Below, piece after piece: positions 31,598 to 44,139 of a stretch of 64,000 nt of DNA; the stretch's first letter is position 1; every line of letters starts with the position of its first letter. The notes beneath the pieces were generated by a model that saw nothing but the letters and a program-made list of their open reading frames with translations, was not told the origin of the DNA and made no database searches. The stretch comes from Closterium sp. Naga37s-1. Lineage: Eukaryota > Streptophyta > Zygnematophyceae > Desmidiales > Closteriaceae. The stretch covers positions 136,501 through 200,500 of the forward strand of contig CANJKZ010000783.1 in NCBI GenBank assembly GCA_947471745.1. The letters are read 5' to 3'. The translations under genes were made by a program, and so were the position numbers.

Positions 31598-34070
31598 TCT
31601 GTGGCGATTACTATCTATTTCATCGCCACTAGCCTCCCTGACTGCCTTGCCTCGGTTCATGACGCGCTGCTTTTGAAACACCTTAGCGAGCTCACTATCG
31701 GCGTTCTTCAGTCTGCCCTCAAGGACGTCGAGAGCAACCTCCGCTCAGTAGCCTCTGCCTCTGGCGATGTGCCCCCCCCAATGTTCCACGAGTGCACTGT
31801 CCCTCAGCTGCCCACCTTTACTGCCTCCCTCACCACTGCCACTACTGACATGACCGCAGCTGCTGTTACGACTTCTGTGTAGTCTAAAGCTAGGGGTGGC
31901 AAGAGGGGTGGTCAGGGTGCAGGTGGCAGCGGAGGCGACGGAGGTGTCGTTGCGGGCAGCGGTGGCAGGAGTGCAGGAGTTGGTGGAGCACCTGGTGCAG
32001 CGTCTAGTGACTCCCCTACTGCAGCTGGTGGAGGTGACGCTCGGGGTTGTCGGGCTCCTACGGGATTGCCAGCTGCAGGTGCTGGAGTGGCGGCTTGGTA
32101 CCTGACTCAGCGACAGCAATAGCAGCTACCACTCCTCTCGCAGCGGCCGTAGCAGCAGCAGGGGTCAGGACCGCATCAGATGTCGCGTGGTGACGCCCAC
32201 GCTCCCTGCCCCTATATCGTCCAGACAGGTACTCGCAGCGGACTCTGCTATGACCGCCGCCACCCACCGGTTCAGTGCTTTGCTCAGCTTACTGACAATC
32301 TTCGTGCGGCCTACAGCGTCAATGGCCCTGCCCCGGACTGGCTTCCTTTTGTTCGCTCACACGGCGCCGCTCTGTGGGCCATGTCTGTGTCTCAGTTACT
32401 TGATCTCTTTGGAACTCCTCACGCTATGTATGCTGTTGTTGACTCTAGTGCTTCTGACTCTGTGTACTCGCGTGCTTTTAGCTTAGGTGCAAGTGTTGAT
32501 CCTGTGCCAGTAGCTAGTGTAGGTACTTGCTTAGGTACTAGTTCAGGTGTTGCTGCGGAGGACGCTTCGCTGTCTTTCACCCTGGAGTCCGGAGCTTCGC
32601 ACTATTTCTTCCGCGACCACACGACTCTTACTCCGCTTCCTGCGCCGGTCTCCCTCGCACCGACTGATCCCAATTCGGGACTAGTCACTGCTCGCTACAC
32701 TACTACGCTTCCGTGACCGGCTGTTCCCTCGGGTTTCCTGACGGGCTTCCACATCCCCTCGTTCTCTAGGAACTTGGTGGGTGTGAGGTCGCTAGTGGAT
32801 AGTCACGTGGGTGTTTGGTTTGAGCTTCTGGGGACTCTGCGACCTGTGTAGATGGTGACACGTACGCGAGCCTAGCCACCTTTCATGCTGAGCCGGGCTC
32901 TGGTCTCTACATAGTTCACACTGGCCCCCGAGAGAGGCCGCAGTAGTAGCAACAGCTGCCTCCAACCCCTGTCACTACCCCTCATCAGGTCCCCACGTCT
33001 TCCCAGGTTCCCACCTCCCACCAGGTAGCTGTATCTAATCAGGTTCCAGCGTCTGGTCCGGTTGCTGCGTCTTGCTCGTGTCGGTCGCTTGCCCACCCCA
33101 CCGTCCTGTACCACCACCGCCTTGGTCACCCGTCCATTCCTCGCCTGCACACTATGTCTAATCAGCGTCTCATCTTAGGCCTTCTGCGAGTCTTGCCGTC
33201 GCTGCGGCCTTCGCCTTCACAACCTTGCGCCCCTTGCGTCGACGGTCGGCTACGCGCCACCCCTCACTCCTCCTCCCTTCGTCCGGCCACCGAGCCTTTT
33301 GAGACTCTCCACTTGGATGTCTGGGGCCCCACCTCTCGCTCTGGCCCTGAGGGGAGAGAGTTTCTTTCTAGTGGTCGTTGATTACTACTCTCCCTACACT
33401 ACAGTGTTCCCCCTAGCAAAGAAGTCCGAGGTGAATTCTACGCTGATCCGGTGGTTACTTACCATTGCGGACACTCGTCGCCGTTGTGTCATCTGTTTTC
33501 ACTCAGACCGTAGGGGTGAGTTTCGCTCCGGCATTCTCGCTGGATTCTGTCGCGAGCATGGCATCCGCCAAACCTGGACGCTTCCAAAGTCCCCACAGCA
33601 GAATGGGGTTGCTGAGCGCCACATAGGCTTGGTCATGGATATAGCACGCATCTCCATGATTCACGCCCGTGCGCCCCATTTCCTGTGGCCATACGTGGTT
33701 CGGTACGCCGCTCACCAGCTGAACCTCTGGCCACGTGTCTCTCGGCCAGGGGCTTCACCGACCAGTCTTTGGACCGGGTCCCCTGGTGATGCATCGCGCT
33801 TTCGTGTCTGGGGCTGCTTGGCGCTTGTTCGTGACACCTCTGCGGACAAGATCTCGCCTTGCGTCATTCCCTGTGTCTTCCTTGGTTTCCCCGATGACTC
33901 CTCTGACTTCACCTTTTACCACCCTCCCCTTCACCGGTTCTTTGACTCTCGCGACGTCCGTTTCGACGAGTCAGTCTCCTACTACATCCGTTACCATTGT
34001 CGAGGTCTCCCGGTTCCTCCTCCCCCTCTCTTCTTGACCCCCACTCCCCCTCCTGCTCCTCCGGTACAAA

Positions 34071-34144
34071 CCCCCCCCCCCCCCCCCCCCCCTTGGTCCA
34101 GCCCCGTCAGGTGTGTCACACGCTACCCCCCCCCCCCCCCCCCC
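34071..34144 (+). repeat. Two poly-C tracts, 22 and 19 bp
   Basis: 34071-34092 and 34126-34144, in the Pro-rich linker after the integrase. A further 17-bp run lies at 35779-35795 in the adjoining Gypsy fragment. Confidence 0.9.
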
Positions 34145-35715
34145 TCGATAGCCCCTTAGGTACCGTCCCCATCCCCACAGTCCTCCTCACAGCCTACTGC
34201 AGACCTTGCCGGAGCTGGTGTTCATGTCGAGGACCCTAGGGGTGCTAGCTCTAAAGGTGTTGGCGTTAAAGCTGAGAGTGTACTTGTACGGGGTCCAGGT
34301 TCTGGGGGTGATGGAGTTGGGGCTGAGCCCGTGACTGCAGGATACTCAGTCTTGGGGGAGCTGGTGTTAGTCGAGATGTCCCTGTGGGTGCTACGAATGG
34401 GGTGCGGGTGCGCCCTCTGCTAGAGCCGGAGAGCCTGGGGCTGACCGTGTTGCTTCTGGTGGTGCTGGCTCTGGGGGTGGTGCGACTGGTGCTTTGGAGG
34501 GCGGTCCTGGGGCTACTCCCGCCCCCGACCCTACTCCTCCCCCACACCCCTACCTGACCCAGCACCAGGACCGTCTTCGCCGTGCACGTGAGGAGCAACT
34601 GGAGTTGGAGAGAGAGAGAAACTAGAGTTGGAGCGGCAGCAGCAGGAACTACGGCAGCTGGAGGAGCAGCAGCAGCAGCCGTCGCAGCAGCAGGTCCAGC
34701 AGCCGCAGCAGGCCCAGCAGCAGCAGCAGCCGCTGCAGGAGGAGTAGCAGCACCAGCAGTAGCAGCAGCCGCAGCAGGAACAGCAGCTGCCACCACCTCC
34801 ACCTCCTGTCTCTAGCCTTCGGACCCTCGGGCTCCCCTCTCCCTCTCCTCCCTCCTCCCCCTCTCCTTCTGTCTACGGTCCCACGCTTCCTCCTCCTGAC
34901 CCGACCCCAGCTATTTTCCCCCATTCTCGGCCTCCGTTTTCCCCTCCTCTTTCTCACACTTGGGCTTCTTGCTCTCCTCGTGCTCGTCCCTCGTCCCCTG
35001 TCCCTGTCACTAACCTTTGTACTATCCTGCTCCGTTCTAGTCTGCCTCGTTCGTCTCCGTCTGGGCTTCCTTCTCCTCCTGAGTCGACCCTCATTGCTTC
35101 CCACTCTACTCCTGTCACTGACTATTACCGCACGTACCGTCTTGTTCTCTCGCGTGTTCTCTCCTCTCTTGTTACACACCCGCATGCCTCCATGTCCTCT
35201 GTTTCCTCCCTTACTGCCGCAGTCATTGAGTTTGCCACTACTCGCCGCCTTGACTACGCCACTCGTGTCATGGCTGCTCCTCCTACCAGTCCTCTTGCCG
35301 ACGGGGGTGAGTCTGCCCTTGGCTGTGACGCCCTAGAGGACAGGCAGTTCGAGCTGGAGTTCCTGGCAGCCGCTTCCCCTCATCTCTGTGCCATGCTGCT
35401 TGCCTCTGAGGGAGACCTCGACGCCCTTGACATACCAACTCCTCGCACTTACGCTGAGGCAGTGTCAGGGCCTTGGGCCTCTCAGTAGAGAGCTGCCATG
35501 GACGCAGAGATGGCCTCCTACAGATCCACAGGCACCTACGTCGACGAGGTTCCCCCCCCCTGGGGCGAACGTAGTCGATGGCATGTGGATCTTCAGGGTG
35601 AAGCGGCCACTAGGACCTCCTCCGGTCTTCAAGGCGCGCTATGTGGCTAGAGGTTCCAGTCAGCGCGAGAGGGTTGACTTCTTTCAGACCTTCGCGCCTA
35701 CCTCGAAGATGACCA

Positions 35716-37740
35716 CCCTAAACCACAGGCTGGAGTCGAGATTGACCCGAGGAAATTAGACACGGTAAAGGCATGGCGCCCCCCCCCCCCCCCCCTCTTG
35801 TCAAATATCACAGAGCTGCAGAGTTTTTTAGGGTTTGTTAATTACGTCCGTCGGTTCGTCCACTGACAGATTTACTGCGGAAGGGAGTGGCGTTTACGTG
35901 GGGGGAGAAAGAGCATGCTGCCATCTCTACCCTAAAAGATGTTATTTGCACACCACCCGTACTGCACATAGCCGACCCCCACCGCCCGTTCGAAGTCGTT
36001 ACTGACGCAAGCAACATTGCCATCGAAGTCGTACTGTTATAGGACTTCGGCAACGGCCTACAGCCCATCGCATACGAGTCACGAAAGTTGCATCCGCTCG
36101 AGAAAAAAATATCCGATACACGACCGCAAAATGCTCGCGATCGTGCACGCATTCAAGGTTTGGCACTGTTACTTGACCGGCACAGATGTGACAGTACGGA
36201 CAGACCATAAATCACTACAGTACATTCGTGCACAACCCCACCTCAACCCACGACAGGTTCGTTGGCTCGACTTCCTCGAGTCCAATTTTCATTACATGGG
36301 CACCTAGAAAAAAGGGGCATCGAACATCGCCGACGCACCGACCCGCCCCACTACCCAGATACACGCTGTACTACTCGCCCAGACCAGCCCGCTACGGACA
36401 GGACTATTCACCCACGGTTACCAGATAGACCCGTTCTTTACAAGAGGCAACTCGCAGCAGTTTACAGCGGCAAAGGTGGTCTATTACGTAGAAGCCGGCA
36501 CCGATCGCATCTGGGTACCAGTCTACACTTTACTAAGGGAACTGTTACTGCAGGAGGCACACGGCGGGGTTACCTCGGGTCACTTCGTAGTAGAAAAAAC
36601 ACGACAGCAGCTGTAGCGGTATTATTACTGGCCCGAAATGTTGATCGACGTGCAACGACACGTGGCATCGTCTCCCACCTGCCACCTCATGAAGTCATCA
36701 CTGAAGCAGCCGACAGGACAGTTGCAGCCGATACCACCCCCGGAGCGTGCTTGGCAGCAGGTGACGATGAACTTCGTCGCGGGGTTACCGGCCGGGGCAA
36801 GTGGGAATGACACGATCCTGGTCATCGTCGACCGACTAACGAAAATGGCACATTTCGCAGCATGCAAGAAATCAATCTTGGTTGAAGAAACAGCTCGGCT
36901 CTTCATCGTCACCGTCGTTCGACTGCACGGGATACCAGCGGTAATAATCAGCGACCGCGACACGAAATTCACAAGCAACTTTTGGCGGAACATATGGCAA
37001 CAGTTCGGCACGGAAATACAGTTTAGTTCATCGTATCACCCCAAAACCGACGGACAGACATAATGGACAAACCAGACCATGGAGCAGTTAATCCGAGCCA
37101 CGTGCGACGACCCAACCAGGTGGGAACAACAGCTGCCACTCATCAAATTTGCATACAACAATTTGCCATCCTCCACGACCCAACAGTCACCTTTCTACCT
37201 GAACCACGGACAAGACCCAACAGTACCCATGACCCCGAATCCCGACAACCCAGTGCCACGCGCGCAACAGTTCGCATAAATTATACAAGCACCACGGACC
37301 CGGGCAGCATTTGCAATAAAAAAAAAAAAAGCAAATATCATCGCTAAGCGCAACACCGACCGCCACCGCCGTCCCGTCACTTACTAGGCCGACGACCTCG
37401 TTCTGCTCGATACTCAAAACCTCCGCCTGCCCATCACCCCAAAACTCCGCCCTCGATATTGCGGGTCATTTCGCATCAGCCACATGATCACCCCCGTCAC
37501 CGGCCACCTCCTCCTCCCTGCTGATTGGTACGTCAGCCCGTCATTCCACGTTAGTCTGCTTCGCCCATACGTACCATCCACAAGCCAGCTGCCACGCAAC
37601 CGCCCAGCCAGCATGACACGACCACCCACCGAGCCAATCATCACAACCGAGAAAAGCCTAAGCCACCGAGTTCGTGATCCACGAGAAGCTCGCACAATCG
37701 AATTCCTGATTCGCTGGAAAGACCGCACACTGACTTAAGA
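35716..37740 (+). mobile_element. Ty3/Gypsy chromovirus fragment (broken)
   Basis: From the late RT (SFLGFVNYVRRFV) through RNase H (TDASN, YPIHDRKMLAIV, TDHKSLQYI; about 35.81-36.31 kb), the integrase zinc-finger region (HVASSPTCHLMK), and the integrase core (VTMNFVAGLP, SDRDTKFTSNFW, YHPKTDGQT; about 36.74-37.06 kb) to a chromodomain-like end (IEFLIRWKDRTL near 37.69 kb). The 5' half and LTRs are absent. Its right edge is interrupted by family-B copy 4 at 37749, and similar-looking C-terminal sequence may continue after 44453. About eight breaks; an old fossil. Confidence 0.85.
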
Positions 37741-37748
37741 CAACTGGG

Positions 37749-37874
37749 TGTCAAACTTATATGCTATAGTCTGTGTAGGCTGTAGTGGGGTAGTTCATAT
37801 GGGGTACAACACTTTAGGGTTTCCTACTTGTACTCCTCATGCTGCTCAATGCAATCATTCCTCATTTCTTCACA
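37749..37874 (+). repeat. Family-B copy 4 5' LTR, 126 bp
   Basis: Begins TGTCAAACTT and ends TTCTTCACA. Clearly the same LTR as at 16374, with several substitutions. TGGTATAGAGC follows at 37875-37885 as primer site. Confidence 0.92.
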
Positions 37875-37885
37875 TGGTATAGAGC

Positions 37886-38780
37886 AGGTTCCCTAGTGGG
37901 AACGCTTCTTAGGGCCCACCACTGAAATCGAATTTTTTTCCTGACCGGAGCGCGAGTCGCCCCTGCCCGAGGCGCGCCCCGTGGGCCGCCCTCTCGTCGC
38001 GTCCCCTGCCCTTAGCGGCCTGTCGCGCCCTCCTAGAGGCCCCTCGCGCCACCCTTAGCGGCCCCGTCGCCACCCCTAGCGGCCCCGTCGCCACCCTACA
38101 CGGCCCCGTCGCCGTCCTTTGCGGCCCCGTCGCCGCCCTTCTAGGCCCCTCGCGGCCCCTTCGCGGCCCCGTCACCGCCCCCAGCGGCCTCGTCGCTGCC
38201 CTTCGAGGCCCCTCGCGGCCCCTTTGCGGCCCCGTCGCCGCCCCTAGCGGCCCCGTCGCTGCCCCTATCGGCCCCGTCGCCGCCCCTATCGACCCCGTCG
38301 CCGCCCTTCGCGGCCCCGTCGCCACCTCTAGCGGCCCCGTCGCCGCCCTTCGCGGCCCCGTCGCCGCCTCTAGCGGCCCCGTCGCCGCCCTTCACGGCCC
38401 CTCGCGGCCTCTTCTCGGCCCCGTCGCTGCCCCTTGCGGCCCCGTCGCCGCCCCTTTCGGCCCCTCCCCGGCCCCTTCACCGCCGAGCCGCCGAGCCGAA
38501 CCGCCGAGCCGCCGAGCCGAACCGCCGAGCCGCCGAGCCGCCGACCCGCCGAGCCGCCGAGCCGCCGAGCCGCCGAGCCGCCGAGCCGCCGAGCCGCCGA
38601 GTCGCCGAGCCGCCAAGCAGCCGAGCCGCCGAGCCGCCGCGCCGCCGAGCCGCCGAGCCGTCGAGCCGCCGAGCCGCCGTCGAGCCGCTGCCACCGCAGT
38701 TGCGGCCCTGTTCCTACTGGCGAGCCCCGGCCCTACCCACCCGGACTGGTGAGAGCACTCCCTGCTAGACCACTGCTGTC
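37886..38780 (+). repeat. Family-B leader arrays, copy 4
   Basis: The clearest version of the two arrays. 21-bp units near GGCCCCGTCGCCGCCCCTAGC fill about 38.05-38.46 kb, and GAGCCGCC octamers fill about 38.48-38.69 kb. Gag starts at the ATG that follows GCTGTC at 38781. Confidence 0.87.
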
Positions 38781-41700
38781 ATGGCTACCCCCAGTGTCCT
38801 TACCTTTGATGCTGAGGGTCGTGCTGTTGACTTCGAGGTCTGGGTCGATGACCTACAGCTCTTCCTACAGTGCGATAGGGCAGACGGACTCTCCCTGTTC
38901 GATCTCACCTCTGGTGCCTCTCCTGCCCCGCCTGCTGATGCTGACAGCACTGTTCGCTCACAGTGGGCCACACGCGATGCTGCTGCCCGTCTTGCTGTGC
39001 GTCGCCACTTACCGACCACTGAGCGTGCGCACTTTAGTCAGTACAAGAGCGCTAAGACCTTGTACGACGCCGTAGTTGCACGCTACTCTTCCCCTGCCAC
39101 TGCTGCCCTTAGCCGCCTCATGCTGCCGTACCTGTTTCCTGACCTCGCCGCCTTTCCCACTGTCGCTGACCTCGTTACGCACCTTCGCACTAGTGACACC
39201 CGCTACCGCGCTGCGCTTCCTGCTGAGTTCTGCGCCAAGAACCCCCCCCCCATGTACATCACCCTATACTACATAGTCACCCGGCTCCCTGACTCCCTTC
39301 GCTCGGTCAGGGACCACTTCCTCTCTGTTTGCCCCACCACACTCACCGTTGACCTCCTCGAGGAGCGCCTCCTGGCAGCTGAGAAGAGTATAGTCGCTGT
39401 AGGAGCCTCTCGAGGTGACCCTCGTGCCCCTGTCTTTGAGGGGTGCTCCCCCTCCCCCCTTTTGCCCTCTGTTGCCTCTGCTGCTGCCGTCGACTTCGTT
39501 GGCACCGAGTCGGTCGGCGCTGCGTCTGCCCCTAGCGGGCAACGCTGCTGCCCCAGGTGCTGGTGAGTCTGCTCTCTCAGGTACAACGTCGGCTCAGGCC
39601 TTACACACCTTCACCCTTGACTCGGGTGCTTCCCGCTCCTTCTTTCGAGATCGCACCACACTTACGCCGCTTAGTCGGCCGGTTGCGGTCTCCCTGGCGG
39701 ACCCCTCTGGGGGTCCTGTCCTTGCTCACTTCTCCACTGTCTTACCGTGTCCGGCAGCCCCCTCTGGCACCCTCTCAGGTCTCTACCTCCCCTCGTTCTC
39801 TACGAACTTGGTGAGTGGTGCTGATCTACAGGATGGGAGGGTTGACCAGTTCACTCCTGCGAGTCAGCGGGTGACCCACTGTACGTGTGCTCGGACGGGC
39901 CGACACTTGGCCACGTTTACCCGTCGGCCGGGGTCGAGCCTTTACACACTAACTACTGAGTCTCCTCCGGTTGCCGAGTCTGGTCAGGTAGTTGCGTCGA
40001 GTCTGGTGTTTGCTGCAGCGTCCAGGTCTGGTCCTGAGTCTGCTCCCTGCTCGTGTCGTCTCATGTCCCACCAGACTCTCCTTTGGCACCACCGCCTTGG
40101 TCACCCCTCCCTGCCTCGTCTCCGAGGCATGGCCTCCCGTGTCCTTGTCTCTGGTCTCCCCCGGTCCCTCCTTCCCCTCCCTCCGGGGCCTGCCCCTACC
40201 TGCGTTCCCTGCGTCGAGGGGCGGCAGCGCGCCGCCCCTCACTCCTCCGAGTTTCCTCCGACAGAGGCTCCGCTGCAGACTCTTCACATGGACGTGTGGG
40301 GCCCCGCCCGCGTCCGTGGCCAGGGTCAGGAGCGTTACTTCCTGTTGGTGGTTGATGACTACTCGCGTTACACCATGGGGTTCCCCTTGCCCAGCAAGGG
40401 TGACGTCACTGAGGTGTTGATCGACTGGATCCGCGCGGCTGGTCTCCGGCTCAGAGAGAGTTTCGGCTCGGACTTTCCTGTTCTGCGTCTTCACTCTGAC
40501 AGAGGCGGGGAGTTTTCCTCTGCCCTTCTGGGAGCCTTCTGTCGTGCACAGGGCAACCGCCAGACCTTCACGCTTCCGGCCTCTCCACAGCAAAATGGGA
40601 TTGCTGAGCGCCGCATTGGCATGGTCATGGACGTTGCTCGTACGTCCATGATCCATGCGGCTGCTCCCCATTTTCTGTGGCCGTTTGCGGTTCGGTACGC
40701 GGCGCATCAGATCAACCTTCAGCCCCGGGTCTCCTTGCCGGAGACTTCCCCTACTCTGCGGTGGACGGGGAAGGTTGGCGATGCGTCTGCGTTTCGTGTC
40801 TGGGGATCTCGGGCTTTTGTCCGCGACTTGTCTGCGGACAAGCTGTCCCCCCGTGCTGTTCCCTGCGTCTTCCTTGGCTTCCCCCCTGACGCGCCTGGTT
40901 GGCAGTTTTACCACCCCACCTCGCGCCGTGTTCTGTCCTCCCAGGACGTCACGTTTGACGAGTCGGTTCCTTACTACCATCTCTTCCCCTACCGCACTGC
41001 GCCCCTCCCCCCGCCGCCGCTCTTCCTCGTGCCAGGTCCCCCCCCGGTAGACCCCCTTCCCCCTCAGGGTCCTGCCCCCTCAGGTGTGTCCCAGGTAGAC
41101 GCAGTCGAGCCTGTCGAGGTAGCTGTTGACTCTGGTGCTACTGGGGGTTTTGAGCCTGCGGGTGCGGGGTCTGGGGGTGCTGAGTCTGGGGTTGCTGAGT
41201 CTGGGGGTGCTGAGCCTGGCGGTGCTGAGCCTGGGGGTGCTGAGTCTGGGGGTGCGGAGCCTGAGGGTGCTGGGCCGGCTCGTGTGGAGTCTGGCGGTAC
41301 TGGGTCTGGAGGTCCTTCGGGTACTTCGTCCCGGCGGGAGCTACCCTCTCCACAGGAGCTGCGCGAGTGGTTTGCTCGGCGCTGGAGCCGTGCTGCTGGA
41401 GCTGGAGGTGCTGCTGGAGGTGGAGGTTCTACTGCTGCTGAGGGTGCTGGTGCCACGGGTCCCGGAGGTGCTCGTACTGGATGTACTGGAGCTGCTGGGC
41501 CTGGGGGTGCTGCTGACGGTCCTGCTGGAGCTGGTGCTGCTGGAGCTGGTGCTGCTGGAGCTGGTGCTGCTGGAGCTGGAGCTGCTGGAGCTGGAGCTGC
41601 TGGGGGTGTTGGCGCTGGAGGTGCTGCGAGCGCTGGTGCATCTGCGGGTGCTCGAGTTGGCGCAGTTGGAGCTGGAGGTGCTGCTGGCGCTGGTGCTGCC

Positions 41701-44010
41701 GCTGGGGGTACTGGTACTGTCCGTGCTGGTTTTGGAGGCGCTGCGCGGCCGCGGCCGTACTTCGTTCCGATCCTTGAGCAGGTTCTTGGTCTCCCGCCTT
41801 CTACCGGTCCTGCTCGTCCCTTAGAGTGTCCACAGCCTGTCCAGTCGCGGTCACAGCTACAGCCCGCCTCCCCCCTACCTGCTCCTTCTCCCTACACTGG
41901 TCCTACTGGAGGTCTTGCTGAGCGTCGTGAGCCTGCGTCTCAACCTGCGTCGCCTGTTCGTGCTGCTCGCACTAGTAGTCGTGCTCCGCGTCCGCGTCCT
42001 CCTGCGGTCCCAGGCACACACCGGATGGCACTGCGTCCTTCCACTGCTCCTCTGCGTGTCCCGTTGCCGTCTCCTCCAGAGTCCTCTCTTCCTGTCCTTG
42101 CTGACCCGGAGTCTGACTCTCGTCGTGCTGCCAGTCCTACTGTCACGCGTCTCCTGGCTACTGTTGTCACTGACCCTTCCTTTGAGTCCACTGCTGCGTC
42201 TGCCTTAGTTGCTGAGCTTGTCGACTTTGCTGCTCGCTGTCGTCTAGACTACGCTGCGAGTCTTGTTGCTGAGTCTGAGTCTGTCTGTCCTCCGTCCGTC
42301 GGGGGTGAGTGTGCTCTTAGCACGGACGTCCTTGAGGACAGGCAGGAGGAGTTCCAGTGTTTTGCTGCTGCTTTGCCTCCTCTCGTGTCCACGCTGATTG
42401 CCCCTGAGGGAGACCCGGATGCACCAGACATCCCGACTCCTCGATCGTACGCTGAGGCGATCGAGGGTCCCTACTCCTCACAGTGGCAGTCAGCCATGGA
42501 CGCAGAGATGGCTTCCTGGAAGTCCACAGGCACCTACGTCGACGAGGTTCCCCCACCTGGGGCGAACATCGTCAGTGGCATGTGGATTTTCAGGGTGAAG
42601 CGGCCGCCGGGTTCTCCGCCTGTCTTCAAGGCGCGTTACGTGGCTCGAGGTTTCAGTCAGCGGCAGGGAGTTGACTACTTTCAGACCTTCTCTCCTACCC
42701 TGAAGATGACCACTCTTCGAGTGCTGTTGCACATAGCCGCTCAGCGCGACTACGAGCTTCACTCTCTTGACTTCAGCACAGCTTTCCTGCAGGGCAGCCT
42801 TCACGAGGAGATCTGGCTGCGCCGCCTACCTGGCTTCACTGGGTCGTTTCCCCCTGGTACCCAGTGGAGCCTCCGGTGGCCAGTCTACGGTCTCCGCCAG
42901 GCGCCCCGTGAGTGGCACGACACACTGAGGACTACACTTGCGGCTCTTGAGTTTGCTCCTTCTACTGCCGACCCGTCGCTGTTTCTGCGCACCAACACCT
43001 CTTTGCCGCCATTCTACATCCTCGTGTACGTCGACGACTTGGTCTTTGCCACTGCTGACACTGCTGGACTCGCCCACGTGAAGTCCGAGCTGCAGAAGAG
43101 ACACACGTGCACAGACCTGGGTGAACTGCGCAGCTACCTTGGCTTGCAGATCACCCGGGACAGAGCACAGCGCACCATTACCCTGAGTCAGTCACACATG
43201 GTGCAGCAGGTCCTTCAGCGCTTCGACTTCACGTACTCCTCGCCTCAGGCCACTCCTCTGTCTACTCGCCACTCACTCTCAGCTCTGCCTTCGGATGAGT
43301 CCGTAGAGCCGAGTGGCCCGTACCAAGAGCTTGTTGGCTGCCTCATGTACCTGATGACCTGCACACGACCTGACCTTGCATACCCTCTTAGCATCTTGGC
43401 ACGCTATGTTGCTCCTGGGAGACACCGACCAGAGCACATGGCTGCAGCGAAGAGGGTGTTGCGCTACTTGTGCAGTACGTCGGGCATGGGGCTAGTGCTT
43501 GGAGGGCGACGTCCAGTGGTCCTCACAGGTCACGCAGACGCTTCTTGGGCTGACGACCAGGCTACGCAGCGGTTGTCACAGGGTTACACCTTCAGCCTTG
43601 GTTGCGGCTCTGTTTCGTGGCGGTCTACCCGCTCGTCTTCTGTTCTCGGCTCCAGCTGTGAGGCTGAGATCTACGCGGGGGCAATGGCTGCACAGGAGCT
43701 ACGCTGGCTCACCTACCTGCTGACTGACCTAGGAGAGCCGCCTCGTTCTCCTCCAGTTCTGTACGTAGACAACAAGGCCATGCTGGCCTTGTGTTGAGAG
43801 CACAGACTGGAGCACAGAACGAAGCACATTGCTCTTCGCTACTTCCTTGCTCGTGAGCTGCAGCAGCGTGGTCAGCTGCGCCTTGCTTACGTGGCCTCTG
43901 AGGCCAACAGTGCTGATATCTTTACCAAGGCACTTCCGCCTTGTGATCATCAGCGCTTCTGTACGATGCTAGGTCTTGTGCCTACTTGGCCTCACTTGCT
44001 CACTTCTTGA
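38781..44010 (+). pseudogene. Family-B gag-pol remnant, copy 4
   Basis: Gag opens MATPSVLTFDAEGR with WVDDLQLFLQ and continues through MYITLYYIVTRLPD. Protease LDSGASRSFF is near 39.62 kb and pre-integrase WHHRLGHPS near 40.09 kb. The integrase core is at about 40.28-40.70 kb, with DVWGPA, SDRGGEF and NGIAERR. The repeat-rich linker follows, then RT with KARYVARGFSQ, LDFSTAFLQG and VYVDDLVF near 43.03 kb. RNase H has HADASWADDQ and DNKAML, ending in ADIFTKALPP near 43.93 kb. The large central block is a long open stretch, but the copy as a whole carries about two or three breaks and is treated as a young fossil. Confidence 0.9.
41140..41740 (+). repeat. Repetitive integrase-RT linker, copy 4
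   Basis: GGTGCTGAGTCTGGG-type 15-bp units at 41.16-41.28 kb, then GCTGGAGCTGGTGCT-type units at 41.39-41.74 kb. Fewer Glu-Pro units and a different Ala/Gly pattern from copy 2. Confidence 0.85.
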
Positions 44011-44139
44011 CCTTGCTTGTACTGTGATCTTTCTATACCTGCCCTTGCTTGTTTACCTTTATATATGATCTTGCATGTGAACTGGCCTTGTGGCCTTGAA
44101 CTTGTGCTCGGAATATGTGGTGACGTTGTGATCCACCCT

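Larger units (their letters stand above)
30442..35715 (+). mobile_element. Family-C Copia (old, heavily broken), truncated in RT by Gypsy sequence
   Basis: A 108-bp 5' LTR, a primer site beginning TGGTATCACC, a GC-rich leader, gag, pre-protease, protease, integrase, linker and the beginning of RT can all be recognised. Distantly related to family B, with the same short LTR type and gag opening. RT passes abruptly into Gypsy sequence near 35716 and no 3' LTR of this family was found. More than ten breaks. Clearly older than copies 2 and 4. Confidence 0.82.
31106..35715 (+). pseudogene. Family-C gag-pol remnant
   Basis: Gag (31.11-31.88 kb) opens with a TPRVLHIDAEGRPLEFSVW segment homologous to family-B gag and includes ITIYFIATSLPD. 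The pre-protease segment CPYIVQTGTRSG is near 32.21 kb, protease LESGASHYFF near 32.59 kb and pre-integrase YHHRLGHPS near 33.11 kb. The integrase core (33.30-33.65 kb) has LDVWGPT, NGVAERHIG and FLWPY. A Pro-rich then CAG-rich linker (34.0-34.8 kb) follows, and RT begins near 35.33 kb. Many breaks; fossil. Confidence 0.83.

Noticed and set aside
39949-40980. Long minus-strand open frame (343 codons) over copy 4, with a similar one at 20633-21514
   Set aside because: Antisense to well-recognised protease-integrase sequence. The same antisense frame appears wherever this GC-rich pol occurs.
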